From Cotesia glomerata (lineage: Eukaryota; Arthropoda; Insecta; Hymenoptera; Braconidae): DNA of 64,000 nt. The position numbers and the translations under genes were made by a program. The notes under the pieces were generated by a model that worked only from the letters and a program-made list of their open reading frames with translations, was not told the origin of the DNA and did not search any database. The stretch lies in NCBI RefSeq assembly GCF_020080835.1, contig NC_058160.1, positions 30,243,152-30,307,151 of the forward strand, read 5' to 3'. Below are positions 57,868 to 64,000 of this stretch, piece by piece (position 1 is the stretch's first letter; the number at the start of each line of letters is the position of its first letter).

Positions 57868-59070
57868 CACGGAAAAAAGTAAACTGTAATATTCACTCGG
57901 ATTCCGGTTAATTTTTATAGTTTCAAACAGTAAAGCGGACATCAGGGTGGCAAAAATATAAATATTACAGAACTTAATGTAGAAAGTATAAAAGCCACAA
58001 TTTATAATTTAATATCCAAAATAAGTGATTAGTAGCTGTCACTATAGTAAATAACGACTCTTTCATCTTAAAAAATTACAGTTTCAAACAGTAAAAAGTA
58101 CCATTTTAATATATAGTCCATATTATGAGGAGAAGGGGAACTCAGATGAAAGAGAAGGGGGTCCCACTCTGGGAGAATTTAACATTTGAAACAGTAAAAA
58201 TTATACTTTTAAAATATACATTTTACCAGTCCAAGCAAATCAATAATTACAGTTTGATTTTTAGCGTTGCGTTTAAAATTTACCATTTTACTTTATAAAT
58301 ATTAACGTTGCTTGTATTAGAAATTTACTAACTTTATTTTATACTTTTTACATATCATAAGATCATTTTTTAGGTACGAAATGATAAATATCAAAGTCTA
58401 AATTCTTAATTATTATACTTTAACATTTTAGACATTTACATAGCGAATATTACTGTTTGAAATAGTATTTTCTTTCATGTAAAGAGTAAATTGTAACGTT
58501 TAAGGTAGTACTACCGGTTTTAGAATTTACGTTCAGAATTTAATGAAATTTGGCATATTGATACTTTATAATATCATAATTAAGCAGTAAAATTTTTGGA
58601 ACCTGAGCAAGTCCTGAAAAAAAGATATTAATATCTACATATTTTTGCTTTTACCATTGATCCTTATGGAGAATCACAGACTTTATTTTATTTCACAAAA
58701 CTGGACGTTCAGATTCTTATAAAAATCAAGACAACGAGAGAAAATAACATCTAGAACATAATTAATAATAATCAGTATGGTTTCCAAGAATATGAGAATA
58801 TTTATTAATAAAAAACATTCAAAATTTATCTCTGTCTCTCTTTCTCCAACGTGATTTAGTATAGGGAAATCTACTATAGTATACGTTAATCAAATAAGGT
58901 TAGGTTTTATTATTTGACTCTTGTGGTAACAGTAGTACTACCTTAAATGGTAAATATTATAAAGTGAATAGTAAAATCACGATTTTACTGTTTGAAATGG
59001 TAATTTTTAGCAGTTGATCATTACTTATTATAAATCGACTGTCATTTATTACAGTTTACTTTTTTCCGTG
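57868..59070. mobile_element. CACGG-type TIR element, copy 2, carrying a TTAA MITE
   Basis: The ends CACGGAAAAAAGTAAACTGT (57868) and ACAGTTTACTTTTTTCCGTG (59070) are a perfect 20-base inverted pair. TA duplications lie at 57866-57867 and 59071-59072. The body is the inverted counterpart of 28950-30364. It is interrupted by the TTAA-flanked MITE at 58504-58942. Removing that leaves about 0.76 kb. No coding frame. Confidence 0.9.
58504..58942. mobile_element. TTAA-target MITE with self-complementary tip
   Basis: It is flanked by TTAA at 58500-58503 and 58943-58946. The ends are GGTAGTACTACC at the left and AGTAGTACTACC at the right. The tip is itself palindromic. The paralogous host copy has the undisturbed site ATTTAAACGC (about 29078-29087), which proves a TTAA duplication. 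That is characteristic of piggyBac-type insertion. It is 439 bp, non-coding, and its family includes the truncated copy at 42904. Confidence 0.9.
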
Positions 59071-59646
59071 TATCTCCGGTCTAAATCTAATTAGCTTCAT
59101 GTTTACAAAAAGGCCCATCTTCTCTAGACTTGCTTAGAAGCTAAAAATAATTAAAATGTCTTTTATAAAGCCCTGGCAGCTACATTAATACTTTAAGATA
59201 CAAGCGCTCCAGTCCATCACCCCACGTCAGAGAAGTTATTTTATAAAAGAAAAATATCTTATCTAGAAGTTCAAAATTTACAAGAAAAATGCTGCATCAT
59301 TATATATATTATGGCGTATTATCTTCCTGGTACGAAACCCTACTTTAGTGACGAATTATTGTATGCGGGTCGCGTGTTAACAGTTTGTCAAACTTCTTGC
59401 GCATTACCATAAAAAGGTTATAAACCGTAGGGATACGTAGTATAAGTTTCACCAGCAATCGGTCATTCTTCTTTGTACCAAAATATGTTGCAATATTTTG
59501 AATTACTCGAAGAAAATTCAATTTTAAGAAACGATCGACAATAGAATTTATTATTCTCGATTATTAGCTTTTATTCGGGTGATTTTAAAGTCAAATATGC
59601 TATTCATGAGCTCAAAGTACCATGATAGATTTCAGTTCGATCTTAG
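59071..59646. other. Unique sequence of moderate composition
   Basis: No exon is supported. The part 59100-59240 and the part 59320-59480 are less AT-rich than average. Confidence 0.3.
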
Positions 59647-59755
59647 TCTCGCTATTCACCACCTGAATCAGGAGCAAAACATCCGATGCACTTTGGGTTA
59701 CCTCCGTATCTCCAGAAAGCCACTTTGTCACCCAACATGACCACAATTATCAAAG
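59647..59755 (+). CDS. Candidate internal exon, product unrecognised
   Basis: Acceptor TTCGATCTTAG and donor AAG|GTATGG bound 36 open codons plus one base: SRYSPPESGAKHPMHFGLPP, YLQKATLSPNMTTIIK. The GC content is well above that of the flanks, and the Pro-rich composition is protein-like. However, the minus strand is also open over the same bases and beyond (from about 59830 to a TAG at 59652), giving KVAFWRYGGNPKCIGCFAPD before the stop. I cannot decide which strand, if either, is coding. No partner exon was found. Confidence 0.3.
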
Positions 59756-62018
59756 GTATGGAATTGTTTTGCTTACTATGTATTTTAGGGACAAAACCGA
59801 CGGGATCAAAAATTTGAATGTACATTTTTTGTTATTAAATTTTATTTTAAAGCCAATTCTGGGTAATTATATAAAAGTAGAGCTCCACCTTTCATCCATA
59901 AAAAATAAAAAAAAAATTTTTAATCGAACATTTATCAATTTTAAAAGGCTTTCAATTTGAATTTGAATGTTGATAGACAATTTTCAAGTGATCTATTCAT
60001 TTTGCGACATTAATACATTTTTTTACGTCATCAAATGTAGAATAAATTGAAGAAAAAAAATAACAACTGTCGATATGTCAATTATCCGAATTTTGAACGA
60101 ATATATTGAAAAACTGGAACATTGAGGATTTTACTTGATTGAGAAAACTGCAAAAAAATTTTTAATTAACGTATTGACAAATAGAAGTTCCCCCATTTCC
60201 ATATAATTACCCAATTGAGTAAACACCGGTGTTTATATTCAATTTTCATAACGGTAATCAAACGAATAGTGAACAGGACAATGATAAAATTGAATTGAGT
60301 AATTAATTGGCAATGAAACAGTTCGACTTCGAAATCATTGGGAATAGTACAGAACACGTTCTATTACTGCTCAATTATAAATGTTCACTTTCTATTTATG
60401 TTAATGTTATTATCATTACCTTTGTAATTAAATAAATCTTTAATGAAATTACTCGATGTCAATTTCGAGTGTAATTTAAATTGAGCGAGTTCTGAAACTT
60501 CTGGACGAAAAAGATACTCTAATAGAGATGAATAGATGCTCTTGATATATTATGTATCCCTATGTTCCATCAATCATATTTGACGTCTTAATTTCACGGA
60601 ATTAATTTTGCTGTCTTGTATTATCGATTAAAAAAAAAAAAAAAAAAAAAGTAAAATACGTGAATTGTGTCAGTGCCAACTAAAGATTTCATTCTGCAGC
60701 AAGTGGAAATAGATAAAGAGCTTCATTTATTTTGAGAATCTAAGCTTGAGTTAACAAGAGACTAAAGCATTTTCTTTCATCCGTAATAATCAAAGTGTAT
60801 ACAATTTAAGGCAAACGGAGATTGTTAATATTTGGAATCTTTTATCGCAATTGAAATCTATACTGTGATTTTTTTAGAGATTTAATCAAAAAGCTTCCAA
60901 TTTTATTTTGTTTTCTACAATTTATAAGCTAGAGAAAAATGAGATGAATTAATAATTCTATTTTTTAAAAATAATTTTATGTAACTAACCCAACTATTTT
61001 TTTATTCTATAAAATTATAAATAGATTCTTACTTTATTAAAAAGTAAAAGGAAAAAATCCTTTCAAAGCAAATTACTTTCTTCAAGCCAACAACAGTTAG
61101 CTTCTTAACTTATAATCAGACATCTTTATGAGCTTTAAAGAGGCTGGCGATAGAGAACAAAACATTACTTATTTCACTAATTATTCTATATTACCCGAAG
61201 GTTATACTTCGTCAGAGAAAATTAAGACTTTTGATTGCGATGAAGTAAATTCAATTTGTTCAAACGGGATAAAAATCCCGTTATTTAAAGTAGAGTAAAA
61301 GAAATAACTTAGTAGCACCGCAAATCACCTGAGGTGGTTAGAGAACCTTACTTCCGATCAATGAGTGGATATAAACTGCTCTAACATGTTTACAGTTTAT
61401 ATCGAGACCGTTTTTGGGGGCGTTGAGTTATTCACTATTACAGTATTCGACAGTGGAAATTTTTTTTACTGAAAGAGTGATTGTAGCATCGGAAAATTTC
61501 ATTGAAAATCTCCAATAAAATATTTTTTTATCCGAAGAATGTCTACTCTTCCAAAAAGTTATTTTTATCAGTTTACAGAGACTGAATTTTTCTCGAAATA
61601 ACGTTTCCGATACTCGCAAAGCATGAAAAATTTATTAGTACAAAAAAATAAATGAAAGATATTATAAAATTTCATTTATTATTTATTATTATCTCTATCA
61701 TGCTAGACTCCGATCTTCAAATAGCAAAATTCTTTTCCTGAAGCTATGGATAATCATAACATGTTACGTGCACAGGTAGTAAATATTTGCTTGCATTCCG
61801 GAGTACATCGATAACAAATTTATGTGTTTACAAATTCGACGGAGGTTCTCGACATGGCATAATTAGTAAATTATACTAGAATTAGCAATAATTTAAAGGA
61901 AACCTGATACTCGTTTCAGTAAACACGAATTACACCAATAAATGTCTGTTTTAATGAGATTGATAGCTTCATTCACAGCAACAAAAAAATACAGTTACTT
62001 TTTAAAGTTTTATTATTA
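59756..62018. other. AT-rich sequence, nothing recognised
   Basis: It includes a run of 21 A at about 60630-60650. No exon or element end was identified. Confidence 0.35.
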
Positions 62019-62784
62019 TCTATATTATTATAAGAATAAGCAAAATTTTGTGGCCAGTATATTTATATAATAAAATGGGTTTTTTGGGTAAATTTGGTAT
62101 CATTGGAAAAGTTTGGACTTGAATTTGTGTCTTTTCTAGGTTTTATGTAATTCTCAACAATAGTCAATTTATGATGATAAGTATTTAGACTGCATTCGAA
62201 AATTCTCTATCTCAAGATATATAATTAAGAAATGACCTTGTATCTTGTGAAATTTTGACATTTTTAAAGATATAAGCTCACCCCGACATTACACTCATCG
62301 AGACCTTTCATTTGAGTACCCACATCAATTTTTCATATATTTTATATATTTATATATTTCACAAATACCAAATATATAAAATATATAAAAAATACCATGT
62401 GGGTACTTAAAGGAAAGGTCTCAATGAGTGCAACATCGAAATGAGTTTATATCTTAAAAAATGTCAATAATTAAGAAATGACCTTGTATCTTGTGAACTA
62501 TTGACATTTTTAAAGATATAAGCTCATCCCGATGTTACACTCATCGAAATCTTTCATTTGAGTACCCACATCAATTTTTCATATATTTATATATATTATA
62601 TATATGTATATATGAAAAATATATAAAAAATGCATGTGGGTACTCAAATGAAAGCTCTTGACAAGTGCAACATCAGGATGAGCTTATATCTTTAAAAACA
62701 TCAATAGTTAAAAAAGTACAGTGAAATTTAACAAAAGTCATTATTAAATAAAGTAAAATTTTATTTTGACTGCAAGGTTGCTAG
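62019..62784 (+). mobile_element. Helitron copy F with both termini
   Basis: It begins A|TCTATATTATTATAAGAAT (first base 62019) and ends GCAAGGTTGCTAG (last base 62784), followed by T. Two palindromic units lie inside. The outer hairpin arm is lost (TTTTGACTGCAAGG only), so a full hairpin is not needed for recognition of this old copy. The length is 766 bp with no coding capacity. Confidence 0.87.
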
Positions 62785-64000
62785 TTTATAATATGATAAT
62801 AAATTAACATTTAAATTTTAATAAATTCCTGTAGTCTTGTACATCACTTTAAACCCAGACGGCTTCTGGAAATGATGGACTATCGATAATTCAAAGCTCG
62901 ATGTCAAAAAGGCGGCAGTAATGAAATCACTTCACGTGAAGAAGAAAAAAATAGTGGTCTATTTTTTATTGACGGACGAGTGACGTGACATAAGGTACTC
63001 CTGGGAACTTTTAAGTAAAAATTGATAGCTGATCTAATTTAAAGATTACATAAATGAAGTTGGTTGTAAGGTAAATAGAAAGCCACGATGTGTAGCGAGA
63101 GCACACAAAGATTTCAATAACCTAGTCACGTCTCGTTGGAGCTGCAATAAGACAACTTCGCTTTGCGATTCTTCCCTAAATTAGAATTAGCGCTATTCAA
63201 ATTTATTGATACTTTTTTAAGAAAAACCTTTTGGCAATAAAAAAGAGCAAACTTTATTTTATTTAATAAATTATGAATGAAGCTAAGAAAGAATATTTAA
63301 TGCTTGTGTATTGGAAACTTATCAAAATTTCCGTCAGTTTGTCGTAAAAAATTCATTTTATTGTGGTTATAATTTATCTAGTGTTACTGAATAATTCTAC
63401 TGCGTGTTAGCGGGTGATATTTGCTCTATAACTCCTTCCCTTGCTCTAGTGATTGTACAGTAAACATTCGCCAAGTTTCGGCACAATGATAGATGCTACT
63501 GTGTGGCAAATGTTTATGCCAGAAAGTTAGACTTTTTTGGCAAAATTATGTAATAAAAACATTTTGGAGTTATGTTGCAGCTGGTTTTCTCAGTAAACTT
63601 TCAGCGGAAATTTCTCCGTATCATTGATACCGATGAAAAATAAACTACTTTTGTTTTTACAATAATTAAATCATTATTTACCGCTGAGGATCGAGTCAAG
63701 TTTATGAATAACGTATTACAAACCAAGAGCGGAAAACCCGAAAAAATAAAACCGCCACTTAATTACCCTTGTAAATTTTTATCGCCCGTAATTGCTGAGA
63801 AAACAATTTTTTTCTCCACTGGAGTACTTGAAATTGTTCCAGCAAAATTAACTATTATAGGTGACATATACGGTTTGTTAAAACAAGTAGAGTAAAAATT
63901 TAAAGCTTTTAAAATTAACACCTTTACTTTGATTTTGCAAGCCGGAAATTTTTTAATAAATTTTCTTTAGAAAAACAAAATAAAATAAAAAAAAGAATTT
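62785..64000. other. Unique AT-rich sequence to the window end
   Basis: No exon could be supported. The segment 62880-63180 is slightly GC-richer. Confidence 0.35.

Overview
The window is eukaryotic and very AT-rich. It has small exons in kilobase-scale introns, GT-AG splice sites, TATC-tailed retroposon debris and many DNA transposons. I read it as insect nuclear DNA. The Helitron, Mutator and TA-targeting MITE mix fits a parasitoid wasp (Hymenoptera), but that last step is inference.

There is one convincing host gene, on the minus strand. Five coding exons (9126-9307, 7765-7927, 4162-4295, 2151-2222, 1757-1891) join in phase without a stop. They encode a Ras-association (RA) domain followed by the first strands of a pleckstrin-homology (PH) domain, most like the RA-PH adaptors (Grb7/10/14 and MIG-10/RIAM/lamellipodin). 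The gene runs off the left edge of the window. Two candidate first coding exons (26500-26551 and 46577-46670) both end in the phase required by the 9126-9307 exon. This suggests alternative promoters, with a first intron of about 17 or 37 kb. Much of the window would then be intron and upstream regulatory DNA of this gene, including GC-richer islands at about 27.8-28.9, 30.6-31.0, 33.6-34.4, 35.3-35.6, 37.1-37.4, 38.7-39.7, 40.2-40.9 and 42.0-42.9 kb.

Most of the rest is mobile DNA. (1) A Helitron family has six copies (7958-9094, 15296-15925, 26921-27656, 37882-38690, 41065-41953, 62019-62784). It has a 5' TC, a 3' CTAG end followed by T, a subterminal hairpin, and an internal array of palindromic units of about 246 bp whose number varies between copies. 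(2) A family of TIR elements begins CACGG or CACAG and is flanked by TA. Two paralogous copies (28950-30364 and 57868-59070) carry different nested insertions, so each gives the empty site of the other. (3) A TTAA-flanked MITE has a palindromic tip (58504-58942; relic at 42904). (4) A decayed Mutator-like element (49561-52327) is bounded by matching termini and carries three coding lesions. (5) A TIR element with a tRNA-like pol III core (24870-25355) is nested in another TIR element (24241-25521). (6) Several tandem or palindromic AT-rich families and a large fold-back (11118-11602) complete the set.

Possible further exons are reported at low confidence: a plus-strand gene start near 12.9-14.6 kb, a minus-strand exon at 40199-40424, and an open island at 59647-59755. 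No rRNA, functional tRNA, CRISPR or viral gene was recognised. Most long reading frames elsewhere are chance frames in AT-rich or simple-sequence DNA.
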